From contig CAVVVS010000116.1 of the NCBI GenBank assembly GCA_963751355.1, positions 1-64,000 on the forward strand: 64,000 nt of DNA, written 5' to 3'. This stretch comes from CAVVVS01 sp963751355. Lineage in GTDB: Bacteria; Bacteroidota; Ignavibacteria; Ignavibacteriales; Ignavibacteriaceae. The translations under genes and the position numbers were made by a program. A model generated the notes under the pieces. That model worked only from the letters and a program-made list of their open reading frames with translations, was not told the DNA's origin and made no database searches. Positions 1 through 8,400 of the stretch are shown here, in pieces. Each line of letters opens with the position of its first letter. The first letter of the stretch is position 1.

Positions 1-306
1 CGACCAATCGCTCAGATAAATATTGAAATATCCGTATTATCGCAGTCGGTACATATTAACAATTATGAAGAAATTGTACCGGGATTGCATGGATTGATTC
101 TTGAAGAGGGAAATTACAGAGGTGTTTTACTTCCGCAGGTTGCTACAGAAAATAATTATACCCTGCCTCAATTTCTGGAGGCTCTTTGTCTGAAAGCAGG
201 GTTACCGCCGGATGAATGGGAAAAGGGGATGCTAAACATCTATTCGTTCACCGCAACGGTTTTTTCTGAATTAGGCAGGAGAAAGAAAACTTATGAGCGT
301 AATTAG
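1..306 (+). CDS. amrA: AmmeMemoRadiSam system protein A (AMMECR1 domain), 5' truncated
   Basis: The reading frame is open from base 1 and the window cuts off the N-terminus; a start at 85 (TTG) would be artificial. The visible 101 residues match the C-terminal half of AMMECR1 proteins: EISVLS near the left edge, then HGLILEEGNYRGVLLPQVA, LCLKAGLPPDEW and YSFTATVFSE. The family has no settled reaction; in bacteria it is encoded with Memo and a radical SAM partner. The last 14 bases overlap the downstream Memo gene, so the two are translationally coupled. The radical SAM partner would be expected to the left, outside the window. Confidence 0.9.
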   Translation, partial: RPIAQINIEISVLSQSVHINNYEEIVPGLHGLILEEGNYRGVLLPQVATENNYTLPQFLEALCLKAGLPPDEWEKGMLNIYSFTATVFSELGRRKKTYERN

Positions 307-1114
307 AAAACCTGCCGTGGCAGGTACTTTTTATCCGGAAAATCCCGATGAGTTGAAAAATGAATTAAAATTACTGCTGTCACTGGTGCAATCTTCTTTG
401 GGACCGAAAAATATTACGGGAGTAGTTTCGCCTCACGCCGGATACATTTATTCCGGCAGGACTGCTGCATATGCTTTCAATTTATTGAAGAATAAAAATT
501 TCAAAACCGTTATCATTATCTCACCCAGCCACAGAGAATATTTTGCAGGCAATTCTATTTACGACGGCGACGCTTATGAGACTCCGCTAGGACAAGTACC
601 TCTAAATAAAGAATTAATAGAAAAAATAATTACCGGCAGTAAATCGATTTTTGCAGGGAAAAAAGGTCATACGGAAGAACATGCAATCGAAGTGGAAATC
701 CCTTTCTTGCAGTTTGTGTTGTCCGACTTTTCAATTGTACCCATTGTAATGGGAGATCAAAACAGAGAATATGTTGATGAACTGGCAAATCAACTTGCTC
801 GACACATTTCCAAAGATACCGTAATGGTGGCTAGTTCAGATTTATCTCATTATCATAACAAAAACGAAGCCGAAAAATTGGATTCGATTATTGAAAAAAA
901 TATTGCCGATTTCAATTATGATGAACTTATGGATAATCTGGAAAGAAGGGTTTGTGAAGCATGTGGAGGCGGCCCAATTGCAGCAATGATGAAAGCTTCC
1001 CATTTGGTCAACAAAAACAAATCGCGCATTTTGCACAGAAGCGATTCGAGTGATACTTCGGGTGACAGGAGTCAGGTGGTAGGGTATCTTTCGGCAGTAA
1101 TTTACGGAGAATAA
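293..1114 (+). CDS. amrB: AmmeMemoRadiSam system protein B (Memo family)
   Basis: A 273-residue Memo-family protein, full length for the family, structurally related to class III extradiol dioxygenases. Conserved pieces are visible in order: SPHAGYIYSG (His48), SPSH (His80), the EEHAIEVEIPFLQ block near 128-140, SSDLSHY near 181-187 and CGGGPI (Cys224). The His/His/Cys set corresponds to the metal-binding residues of human MEMO1. Its ATG lies inside the end of the AMMECR1 gene, in another frame. The substrate is unknown; iron- or copper-dependent redox chemistry has been proposed for the family. Confidence 0.9.
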   Translation: MSVIRKPAVAGTFYPENPDELKNELKLLLSLVQSSLGPKNITGVVSPHAGYIYSGRTAAYAFNLLKNKNFKTVIIISPSHREYFAGNSIYDGDAYETPLGQVPLNKELIEKIITGSKSIFAGKKGHTEEHAIEVEIPFLQFVLSDFSIVPIVMGDQNREYVDELANQLARHISKDTVMVASSDLSHYHNKNEAEKLDSIIEKNIADFNYDELMDNLERRVCEACGGGPIAAMMKASHLVNKNKSRILHRSDSSDTSGDRSQVVGYLSAVIYGE

Positions 1115-1116
1115 AT

Positions 1117-2007
1117 ATCTTTTCGAATCCTGATATAACGATAATCGGCGCAGGTAAAATTGCAAATTCAATTGCTCCAGCATTAAAGAGTGCCGGTTAC
1201 AGAATTTCGTATGTCGTCAGTAAAAATATTAACTCAGCACAAAGTCTTGCCGAAAAGCTTAAAATTAAGGATTACTCAAATTCACTGAATAAAATTCCTT
1301 CTCGATGTAATATCTTTGTTCTTAGTGTTCCTGATAATGAAATTGAACCTACTGCGAAAAAATTGTCCAAACTAAAATTAAATTTCAAAAATTCCCTCTT
1401 CATTCATTTTTCCGGTTCCGAAGATATTTCTGCCTTGAAAGCACTTCATGATAAAAAAGCAAACGCAGCGGCTTTTCATATTATGCAGACTTTCCCATCA
1501 AAAAAAACTGTCGATATTAAAAACTGTTATGCTGCTATTGAAATAAAAGCAAAACCTGTAGAATTATTTTTAAATAAACTTGCTGTAGATTTAAAGTTGA
1601 ATCCGGTAGAAATTGATTCCAATAAAAAAACGTTATATCACTTGGCAGGAGTTTTTGCTTCTAACTTTTTTACGGGTAATTTGTACACATCTGAATTTTT
1701 GCTGAATAAATGTACGGGTAATGATATCAACGCTCAAGAATTATTAAAACCGATCATAAATTCTACCTTATTAAATATTAAAAATAATGGTGCATCCGGA
1801 GCTTTATCCGGCCCGGTGCAGCGAGGAGATATTAAAACTATAAAAAAACATTTAAGCGAAATTATTCTTCTGAAGAACCGTGAATTGAAATTAAGCTATA
1901 TTACGCAATCGTTGAACCTTCTTAATTTAATTAAGGATGACGATATGAAACCCGAACATAGTATGATTAAAGAGTTATTAATTGCTGAACTGAAAAGATC
2001 GATTTAA
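1117..2007 (+). CDS. Rossmann-fold and DUF2520 protein, non-canonical start
   Basis: The protein begins with a beta-alpha-beta NAD(P)-binding motif (ITIIGAGKIANSIAPAL), continues through FVLSVPDNEI, and has DUF2520 features: FHIMQTF, AGVFASNF and GPVQRGDI. It resembles ProC/F420-dependent-type dehydrogenases of unknown substrate. No ATG, GTG or TTG occurs in frame between the upstream stop at 1063 and TTG at 1363, which lies well inside the fold. A GGAG at 1106-1109, within the end of the Memo gene, sits 7 bases before ATC at 1117; ATA at 1111 is the other option. I place the start at 1117 (296 residues), tentatively. A sequence error is an alternative. Confidence 0.75.
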   Translation: MFSNPDITIIGAGKIANSIAPALKSAGYRISYVVSKNINSAQSLAEKLKIKDYSNSLNKIPSRCNIFVLSVPDNEIEPTAKKLSKLKLNFKNSLFIHFSGSEDISALKALHDKKANAAAFHIMQTFPSKKTVDIKNCYAAIEIKAKPVELFLNKLAVDLKLNPVEIDSNKKTLYHLAGVFASNFFTGNLYTSEFLLNKCTGNDINAQELLKPIINSTLLNIKNNGASGALSGPVQRGDIKTIKKHLSEIILLKNRELKLSYITQSLNLLNLIKDDDMKPEHSMIKELLIAELKRSI

Positions 2008-2356
2008 TTTACCGGTGATATAATTTATGGAAATGCAATGCTAAAAAAGGATCTAAACTTATTATAATAAACCGACAAGTGGCTTGACAAATTTCACTGA
2101 TTTGAAACGGTCTGTCTTTCTTTAATGCTGTCTGCCCCTCATGTTGGATTATCGGGGCGTTTCACACTCCATGGAAGGATTGAGTACTTTTAGGAAAGCT
2201 TCGATTAAAAATACTAATTAAAAGGTAACAAGGCAGGTTTTTGGATTTGCTATAAATATAAGGCAAAACAAATCTGAAGTTATGTAAATAATCATATTAT
2301 TTAATTTTGGGCAGTATTGGAGATTTAAGTTGTCTTTTATTGAACAATTACAAAAA
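2008..2356. other. Gene-free stretch between convergent genes
   Basis: There is no credible coding frame here. The one structure is a weak stem, GCCCC (2134-2138) with GGGGC (2154-2158), around a 15-base loop. No T-run follows it, so I do not call a terminator. It separates the DUF2520 gene from the leftward ybaK. Confidence 0.5.
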
Positions 2357-2824
2357 TCAAATGAGATCAGCGAATGCAGCTTTTATTATTTCTTTCAGAT
2401 CGAAAGGAGAAATACAAATTTGCATTCCTCTAATACCCGCACTAATATAAATTTTCTCCAATAGCTGTGCTGTCTCTTCGACGTAAACCGGATAATCCTT
2501 TTTCATTCCGATTGGTGAGCAGCCGCCTCTAATATATCCCGTTAACGGAAATAAATCTTTCACTTTCACCATTTCTATCTTTTTATTTCCACCGGCAGAA
2601 GCAGCTTTTTTTAAGTTTAACTCAACTGTAACCGGGATGCAAAAAACAATGGTGCCAGTTTTATCACCGTTTGCAACAAGCGTTTTAAACACTGTTTCTT
2701 CTTCGGCGCCGATTTTATGTGCAACGGTTGTACCGCTTAAATCACTTTCATTCACTTCATAGTTGTGAATAGTATGAGAAATTTTATTTGCTTCCAAAAT
2801 TCTAACTGCATTTGTTTTTGCCAT
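2357..2824 (-). CDS. ybaK: YbaK/EbsC-type Cys-tRNA(Pro) deacylase
   Basis: A 155-residue member of the YbaK/ProX editing family, which hydrolyses cysteine mischarged on tRNA-Pro in trans. The family lysine lies in VFKTLV (about residue 47), and the GYIRGGCSPIGMKK block (about 97-110) is characteristic. Length is typical. The start ATG is directly next to the stop of the upstream ABC ATPase gene, so it is the third gene of a leftward operon. Its co-transcription with a peptide-type ABC transporter has no obvious functional reason. Confidence 0.9.
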   Translation of the reverse strand: MAKTNAVRILEANKISHTIHNYEVNESDLSGTTVAHKIGAEEETVFKTLVANGDKTGTIVFCIPVTVELNLKKAASAGGNKKIEMVKVKDLFPLTGYIRGGCSPIGMKKDYPVYVEETAQLLEKIYISAGIRGMQICISPFDLKEIIKAAFADLI

Positions 2825-2825
2825 A

Positions 2826-3638
2826 TTAATCTTTACTTAATCTAGGTGTTCTATTGAATTTTAAATCATCATAACGCAAACTGTAATTTTCAGCTTTCAA
2901 CAGAAACCTTGTGTAGGGATGTTCCGGGTTGGTAAATATTGTTTGTGCCTTGCCTTGCTCTACAATTTCACCGTTGTACATTATTAATATTTCATCACAA
3001 AGTTTGCGTAGAATTTTTAAATCGTGCGAAATAGCTATCATCGTTAATGAATAATCTTTCATAATCAGTTTGAATAGGTTTAATAGATTCAACTGAGATT
3101 CAATATCCTGTGCGGAAAACGGTTCGTCCAGGATCAATAGTTCGGGTTTAGCGGCTAAAATTCTTGCCAGAGCGGCTCTCTGCTGTTCTCCTCCGCTTAA
3201 CTCGTATCCCTTTCTCATCCATAAATCTTCCGGAAAGTTAAGAGAATTAAAAATTTCTTTTTTTAACGGCTCAAAATTAATTCTATTTCTATTTCTTATC
3301 TTTATCGTTTCTTCAACAATAGAATTTACGGTGCGCAGCGGATTTAAAATTTCCCCGTTATTTTGAAACAAAATTTGCACCGGGCTTGTTCTAATATTTA
3401 TCCATTCTTTCGATTTATTGAAAATTACTTTGCCTGCGGTGGGCTTTAAAATCCCTGTAATAATCTTAGCGAGTGTAGTTTTACCGCTTCCTGATTCTCC
3501 AGCGATGCCGAGTGCTTTGCCCTGTAAAAGTTCGAAAGAAATATCCTTGAGAATTTCTATCGATTCGATCTGCTTCGAAAAGAATGAACCGGGTTGAACC
3601 GAATAGTAAATATGTTCTGCAGTTAATAAAGTTTTCAT
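2826..3638 (-). CDS. Oligopeptide/dipeptide-type ABC transporter ATPase (DppF-like)
   Basis: A 270-residue ABC ATPase with Walker A GESGSGKT (residues 47-54), signature LSGGEQQR (about 148), Walker B LLILDEPF and the switch histidine in ISHD. The C-terminal extension containing EHPYTRFLL is the hallmark of the Opp/Dpp ATPase subfamily. It overlaps the upstream ATPase gene by 4 bases. It should pair with that ATPase to energise the permeases encoded divergently at 6139 and 7126. Confidence 0.9.
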   Translation of the reverse strand: MKTLLTAEHIYYSVQPGSFFSKQIESIEILKDISFELLQGKALGIAGESGSGKTTLAKIITGILKPTAGKVIFNKSKEWINIRTSPVQILFQNNGEILNPLRTVNSIVEETIKIRNRNRINFEPLKKEIFNSLNFPEDLWMRKGYELSGGEQQRAALARILAAKPELLILDEPFSAQDIESQLNLLNLFKLIMKDYSLTMIAISHDLKILRKLCDEILIMYNGEIVEQGKAQTIFTNPEHPYTRFLLKAENYSLRYDDLKFNRTPRLSKD

Positions 3639-4381
3639 ATATTTAATTTTTTATGTGCGGTCAAAAATCCGTTTAATTCAGAAATAGCTGAAGCCTTAAA
3701 AAAATCATCGGTCAAATAAAAATCCGAAAGTTCTCCGTCTGAAAGGAAAGCAATTTTGTCACTTATGCTTTTTGCAAAAATCAAATCGTGTGTTACTAAA
3801 AGAACCGTATTCTCGTCATTTTTAACATATTCTTTTAATCTCAACAAAAATAGATTAGCAATAGCGGGATCAATACCCGATGTGGGTTCATCCAGTATTA
3901 TAATTTTAGGTTTACTCAACAATGCAATAGCGAAGTTAATTCTTTGAGCCATACCGTCGCTCACTTCATAAGCATACCGCCGGGATAGCTCTTCATAACC
4001 GGGGAGAAGAAGATATTTCAAAAGCCCGTCGATTTCATCTTCATTCAATGCCAATCTTTCAAAGTAATAACTGAATTTTTTTAAGTGGTCAAAACTGTTA
4101 ACCGAATCCTGAAATACGTACTTAATTTGATTTCTCCTGATTTCGAGAAGCTGTTCCCCGGACAATGCGAGTATGTCTTTACCCTTAAAAAGTACTTTGC
4201 CTTCCACCGAATAAAATCTTTTATCCAACAAATTTGTTAAAGATTTTATAAGAGTCGACTTACCGCTGCCATTTTTACCGAGAATCGTAAAGATTTGATT
4301 CTTTTCAAGCCGGAAATTTATATCTCTTAAAAGGGTGTGAGAGTTATTTAGAACAATATATTTCAGAGATACATCAAGCAT
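3635..4381 (-). CDS. Oligopeptide/dipeptide-type ABC transporter ATPase (DppD-like)
   Basis: A 248-residue ABC ATPase and first gene of the leftward operon. Walker A is GKNGSGKS (35-42), Walker B is IIILDEPTSG and the switch His is in VTHD. The signature is degenerate: VSDGMAQR (about 145) in place of the usual LSGGMRQR. It is shorter than typical DppD (about 320 residues) and lacks the usual long C-terminal extension. It diverges from the binding-protein gene at 4470 across an 88-base gap. A degenerate signature in one subunit is compatible with an asymmetric ATPase pair. Confidence 0.87.
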   Translation of the reverse strand: MLDVSLKYIVLNNSHTLLRDINFRLEKNQIFTILGKNGSGKSTLIKSLTNLLDKRFYSVEGKVLFKGKDILALSGEQLLEIRRNQIKYVFQDSVNSFDHLKKFSYYFERLALNEDEIDGLLKYLLLPGYEELSRRYAYEVSDGMAQRINFAIALLSKPKIIILDEPTSGIDPAIANLFLLRLKEYVKNDENTVLLVTHDLIFAKSISDKIAFLSDGELSDFYLTDDFFKASAISELNGFLTAHKKLNI

Positions 4382-4405
4382 TTAAAAAACCTAATAATTT
4401 TTGTA

Positions 4406-4418
4406 TTTGTCCGACAAA
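4406..4418. promoter_or_regulatory. 13-bp palindrome in the divergent ABC promoter gap
   Basis: TTTGTCCGACAAA is a perfect dyad with 6-base arms around a central C. It is centred in the 88-bp gap between the ATPase genes (leftward) and the binding-protein gene (rightward). Position and symmetry suggest an operator shared by both transcripts. No regulator can be named. Confidence 0.35.
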
Positions 4419-4469
4419 ATAATAAATTAACAGCAAAATTATTATCATTATTTTTTCGCGGATGATTAA

Positions 4470-6128
4470 ATGCGATTTAAGCAACTACTCTTAATTTTAC
4501 TGCTATTAATTGTCGGCATTTTACCGGCTTGTAAAACCGGTTCTCCAACAAAATTTAACGGAGTTGTTGTAGGGATTTCGTCCGATGTCAATTCACTTAA
4601 CCCCCTTTTCTCTTTTACCGTAAACGAAGGCAACATTTCCGAGCTGCTTTATTTAAGCCCTGTACAATTCGAATGGGATTCGCTGAAGGGAGAGTTAGAT
4701 CCTAAACCGATGCTCGCCGAAAGCTGGCAATGGTCAAAAGATTCTTCTTCGATTACCTTCCATTTCAGAAAGGACGTAAAATGGTCCGACGGAGTTCAGT
4801 TTACCGTTAAGGATGTTGTATTTTCGTTCGATCTATATTCCGATCCTCTTATACAAAGCAGGTTGTTCGGCACATTTAAAAGTCTGAGTACCGATACATC
4901 GCAGCATATTAACATGCATAAAACGTTTAAGATAGTGAACCCTTATGAATTGGTAGTTAATTTTAAAAAAGGTGCTGTTCCGAACCTAATTGATTTAAAT
5001 GTTCCTATAATTCCTGAACATGTATTTAAAAACATTGACAGAAAGAATATGATAACCGCCGAAAAAGATCATAACTCGGTGTTTGATGGAGCTTTTATTT
5101 TACAAAAGTGGAATAGAAATCAATCAATAATTTTGGAAGCAAATAAAAAATCATTTTTATATAAACCGGGAATCATAGATCGGCTAATTTTTAAGGTGAT
5201 ACCCGATTACAGTTCGAGGTTGACCCAGCTCAAAAAGGGCGAAATCGATTTAATGGAAGATATTAAAGCAGATGATGTTCCATCTTTAAGCAAAATGAAT
5301 AATTTAAATATTTCAGCCATAAAAGGTCGCGAATATGATTACATAGGATGGAATAATCTCGATCCTGCTGTTTATAAAAAAAGCAAAAAAGTAGCTCCAA
5401 ATAAATTTTTTGCAGATCCACTTATAAGATCGGCATTAACCTATGCTATAAATAGGGAAGAAATTTTACACGAATTTCTGGATGATCATGGGCAAGTAGC
5501 TTACGGTCCGGTCGCTCCCATATTTAAATCGGTGGTGGATACCAATTTGAAATCCCGTAAATACGATCCTGCTGAAGCAAAAAAACTTTTAGCACAAGCC
5601 GGATGGAAGGATACGAATAATGATGGCATACTCGACAAAAACGGTCAAAAATTTTCATTTACTTTGTATATACCTTCGGGAAACCCTTTAAGGGAATTCG
5701 CCGCTAACGTGATTCAAAACAATTTAAGGATTATCGGAATAGATGTTAAAATTAAATCGATGGAGCCTCAAGTATTTTTCGGTAAGATGTTCGATAAGGA
5801 TTTTAATGCATGGATGGCAGGCTGGTCGGTTCCGATTCCTTTAAATCTTAAACCTTATTGGGATTCGAATCTGGAAGATAATGTTTTGAACGTAGCCAGT
5901 TTTCAAAATAAGCAAGTTGATACTTTTTTCAATAAAATTGACAACGAAAGGTCGAGGGAGAAAAGAAATTTGTTAATAAAAAAAGTTCAAGATATCATTT
6001 ATAAAGATGAACCGGTAACATTTTTGTACTGGATTGATAATATAGTTGCCTTTAACAAAAGAATTAATAACATACATGTTACTCCTTTAGGAGCTGTCTC
6101 GCATTGCTGGAATTGGTCGGTTAATTAA
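4470..6128 (+). CDS. Peptide ABC transporter substrate-binding lipoprotein (SBP family 5)
   Basis: A 552-residue periplasmic binding protein. The N-terminus has a hydrophobic segment ending in the lipobox LPAC, which predicts lipid attachment at about Cys21. The body has family 5 features: ISSDVNSLNP near the start, MLAESWQWSKDSSSITFHFRKDVKWSDG, DVVFSF, PLIRSALTYAINREEIL, and KKLLAQAGWKDTNNDG. It should deliver oligo- or dipeptides to the permeases that follow 10 bases downstream. It is the first gene of the rightward operon that runs through the kinase and sigma-54 activator genes, so it may also serve as the sensing component. Confidence 0.92.
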   Translation: MRFKQLLLILLLLIVGILPACKTGSPTKFNGVVVGISSDVNSLNPLFSFTVNEGNISELLYLSPVQFEWDSLKGELDPKPMLAESWQWSKDSSSITFHFRKDVKWSDGVQFTVKDVVFSFDLYSDPLIQSRLFGTFKSLSTDTSQHINMHKTFKIVNPYELVVNFKKGAVPNLIDLNVPIIPEHVFKNIDRKNMITAEKDHNSVFDGAFILQKWNRNQSIILEANKKSFLYKPGIIDRLIFKVIPDYSSRLTQLKKGEIDLMEDIKADDVPSLSKMNNLNISAIKGREYDYIGWNNLDPAVYKKSKKVAPNKFFADPLIRSALTYAINREEILHEFLDDHGQVAYGPVAPIFKSVVDTNLKSRKYDPAEAKKLLAQAGWKDTNNDGILDKNGQKFSFTLYIPSGNPLREFAANVIQNNLRIIGIDVKIKSMEPQVFFGKMFDKDFNAWMAGWSVPIPLNLKPYWDSNLEDNVLNVASFQNKQVDTFFNKIDNERSREKRNLLIKKVQDIIYKDEPVTFLYWIDNIVAFNKRINNIHVTPLGAVSHCWNWSVN

Positions 6129-6138
6129 TAATTGAATT

Positions 6139-7125
6139 ATGATAAGGGAAATAACCGGAATAATATTTAAAAGGATACTTACTTCGTTAATAGTATTATT
6201 TTTGTTGATAACTTTTATATTTTTCCTTTTGCGTATTTCACCGGGGGATCCAGCTCAAAAGTTTGTTTCTCCGGAACTTAGTCCCAAGTTAGCGGAAAAA
6301 GTTAGAGAATCATTCAACCTAAACCAATCTGTTCTTAAGCAATACGAAACGTTCATAGTTAACATGGCAAAAGGTGATTTTGGAATATCATATACTTTTA
6401 GGGAGCCTGTACTTACCGTTATTGGTGATTTCCTTCCTTTTACATTAATCTTTTCATTGATGAGTTTTATTATCCAGATAGGATTTGGATTTTTATTGTC
6501 GTTTTTGGCAGTGAAAAAAATCAACGGTAAACTTGATAAGACGATATCAAAGGCAAGTCTAATGATTTATGCAATACCATCTTTCGTCATCGGAGTTTCA
6601 CTGATTTACATATTTTCGGTGATTCTGAATATATTACCGTCATCGGGGCTTACTTCAAATAATTCGTATACGTTATCGTTCTCTGAAAAATTGTGGGATT
6701 ATTTTATACACTTGATCTTGCCCTTAATAACTCTCTCGCTCGGGGGCATCGCAGTATATTTCCGGTATTTACGGGACAATCTTGAGAACGTTTATAACGA
6801 AACTTTTGTACTGAGTTTAAGAGCAAATGGATTTACCGAAAAAGAAATTACTAGGAAACATATTATCCCGAATGCTGTAAGTCCTTTAATATCTGTTGCA
6901 GGTGTAGAACTCGGGTTACTTTTCAGTGGTGCATTAATTACCGAAGTAATTTTCGGTTTACCCGGCATGGGGCGCTTGACGATAAATGCTATCCTTTCAC
7001 GTGACTATCCCTTAATAATCGGCTGTACATTTGTGGCTGGGGTGCTTGTTATTGTGAGCAACTTAATTGCCGATTTAATTAAAGCAAAGTTAGACAAAAG
7101 ATTACTAAAAGGGATTTTGAATTAA
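6139..7125 (+). CDS. Peptide ABC transporter permease (DppB-like)
   Basis: A 328-residue inner-membrane permease with six predicted membrane segments and the DppB/OppB N-terminal signature FFLLRISPGDPA. The coupling loop that contacts the ATPase is visible as LRANGFTEKEITRKHIIPNA (about 230-250), and ITEVIFGLPGMGRL follows. Length and order are normal. The next permease ATG follows the stop codon directly. Confidence 0.92.
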   Translation: MIREITGIIFKRILTSLIVLFLLITFIFFLLRISPGDPAQKFVSPELSPKLAEKVRESFNLNQSVLKQYETFIVNMAKGDFGISYTFREPVLTVIGDFLPFTLIFSLMSFIIQIGFGFLLSFLAVKKINGKLDKTISKASLMIYAIPSFVIGVSLIYIFSVILNILPSSGLTSNNSYTLSFSEKLWDYFIHLILPLITLSLGGIAVYFRYLRDNLENVYNETFVLSLRANGFTEKEITRKHIIPNAVSPLISVAGVELGLLFSGALITEVIFGLPGMGRLTINAILSRDYPLIIGCTFVAGVLVIVSNLIADLIKAKLDKRLLKGILN

Positions 7126-8400
7126 ATGCATAATAAGTTTAAAACCTGGCATTTAATAATCGGAGTATGTTTAATACTTTTGGTAGTCCGGTTCAACCTT
7201 GTAATAAATTCATTTGTACTATTGTTTGAATATATCGGGCTATTCTTTTCAAATATATCTTTTGCAGTTCAGCAATTTTCATTTTCTTTATTAGATCCTT
7301 TAATTTCTGCATTAGCGGTTATATTTTTACCTGTAATAGTATTTATTAAGAGAAACAAATTTTCAATAAGATTAAATTTTACGTCGATAGTTTTAATTAT
7401 CCTGGCAGTCTTTTTTATATTCGCTCCACTTGTAACAAATTTAAACCCGGATTTTCATAAGAACTTGGGTGTAACTAAATTGCTTCCGCCGCTTTCCAGA
7501 GTACAAGTAATTCATCTAAAAACCAAAAATGATTCTTCTATTAACAGTGTAGATAGATTCATCAGGGATAAAAATGAGGTGATCAAGAATATATTTGATG
7601 AATCGGTAATTTACGCCGATAGTATATCCCTCAATTCGGGTTTGGTTTATTTTCAAAAAGGAACTTCAACAAAAATTAGTCTTAAGAATTTGCAATTAAT
7701 AGATGGCAAACCGTACATAACTACTAGGTTGTTTATTTTAGGGACAGATCAATTGGGAAGGGATATTTTTGTTAGGCTGGTTTACGGAGCCAGAGTTTCG
7801 TTGTTCGTTGGTCTGGGGTCGGTAATTGTCTCACTTATTCTCGGTTTATCGTTAGGCTTTTTTGCAGGATATCCCGGCGGAATTATCGATTCGGTGATAA
7901 GTAGAATTACGGACATGTTTATGGCTTTCCCGGTGATATTCTTAATAATATTGATTCTGGCTTTCTTTGGTAATTCGTTATTTACAGTTATTATTGTACT
8001 GGGTTTTTCAGGCTGGATGAGTTTATTTAAAATTGTCCGTGGTGAAGTCATTTCATTAAAAGAAAAAGATTTTTTTATCAGCGCTAAATTAACCGGCTTG
8101 TCTAAACCAGAACTGTTATTAAAAGAAATTTTGCCGATAATTCTTGCGCCCGTAATTGTAAATTTAGTATTTCAATACGGTAATGTAATTCTTGCAGAAG
8201 CGGCACTTAGTTTTTTAGGACTTGGTACAGGGAATTTGTATCCCTCATGGGGAGCGATGATTGAGGCAGGTCAAAATTACTTGTCACAAGCTTGGTGGAT
8301 GATATTTTTTCCTGGTATAGCATTGTTTTTTACACTTTATGCGGCAAACAATCTAGGCAGAGAAATTAATGTTAAACTAAATCCCAGGTTGAAGGCATGA
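7126..8400 (+). CDS. Peptide ABC transporter permease (DppC-like), long N-terminal region
   Basis: A 424-residue permease, longer than ordinary DppC (about 300). It carries extra N-terminal membrane segments (about 8-80) and a soluble insert of about 95 residues before the LGTDQLGRDIFVRLVYGAR motif at about 206-224. The C-terminal half has the standard coupling loop (AKLTGLSKPELLLKEILP) and ALSFLGLGTGNLYPSWGAMI. Its stop overlaps the kinase start by 4 bases (ATGA), tying transporter and kinase translation together. Confidence 0.9.
   Translation: MHNKFKTWHLIIGVCLILLVVRFNLVINSFVLLFEYIGLFFSNISFAVQQFSFSLLDPLISALAVIFLPVIVFIKRNKFSIRLNFTSIVLIILAVFFIFAPLVTNLNPDFHKNLGVTKLLPPLSRVQVIHLKTKNDSSINSVDRFIRDKNEVIKNIFDESVIYADSISLNSGLVYFQKGTSTKISLKNLQLIDGKPYITTRLFILGTDQLGRDIFVRLVYGARVSLFVGLGSVIVSLILGLSLGFFAGYPGGIIDSVISRITDMFMAFPVIFLIILILAFFGNSLFTVIIVLGFSGWMSLFKIVRGEVISLKEKDFFISAKLTGLSKPELLLKEILPIILAPVIVNLVFQYGNVILAEAALSFLGLGTGNLYPSWGAMIEAGQNYLSQAWWMIFFPGIALFFTLYAANNLGREINVKLNPRLKA

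Noticed and set aside
1123..1131. TTCGAATCC, resembling a tRNA T-loop
   Set aside because: No cloverleaf can be built around it and it lies within the coding frame of the DUF2520 gene.
1363..2007. Short DUF2520 gene starting with TTG at 1363
   Set aside because: This start would remove the NAD-binding motif that is clearly encoded upstream in the same frame.
2134..2158. GCCCC/GGGGC stem as a terminator
   Set aside because: The loop is 15 bases, the stem is 5 pairs and no T-run follows.
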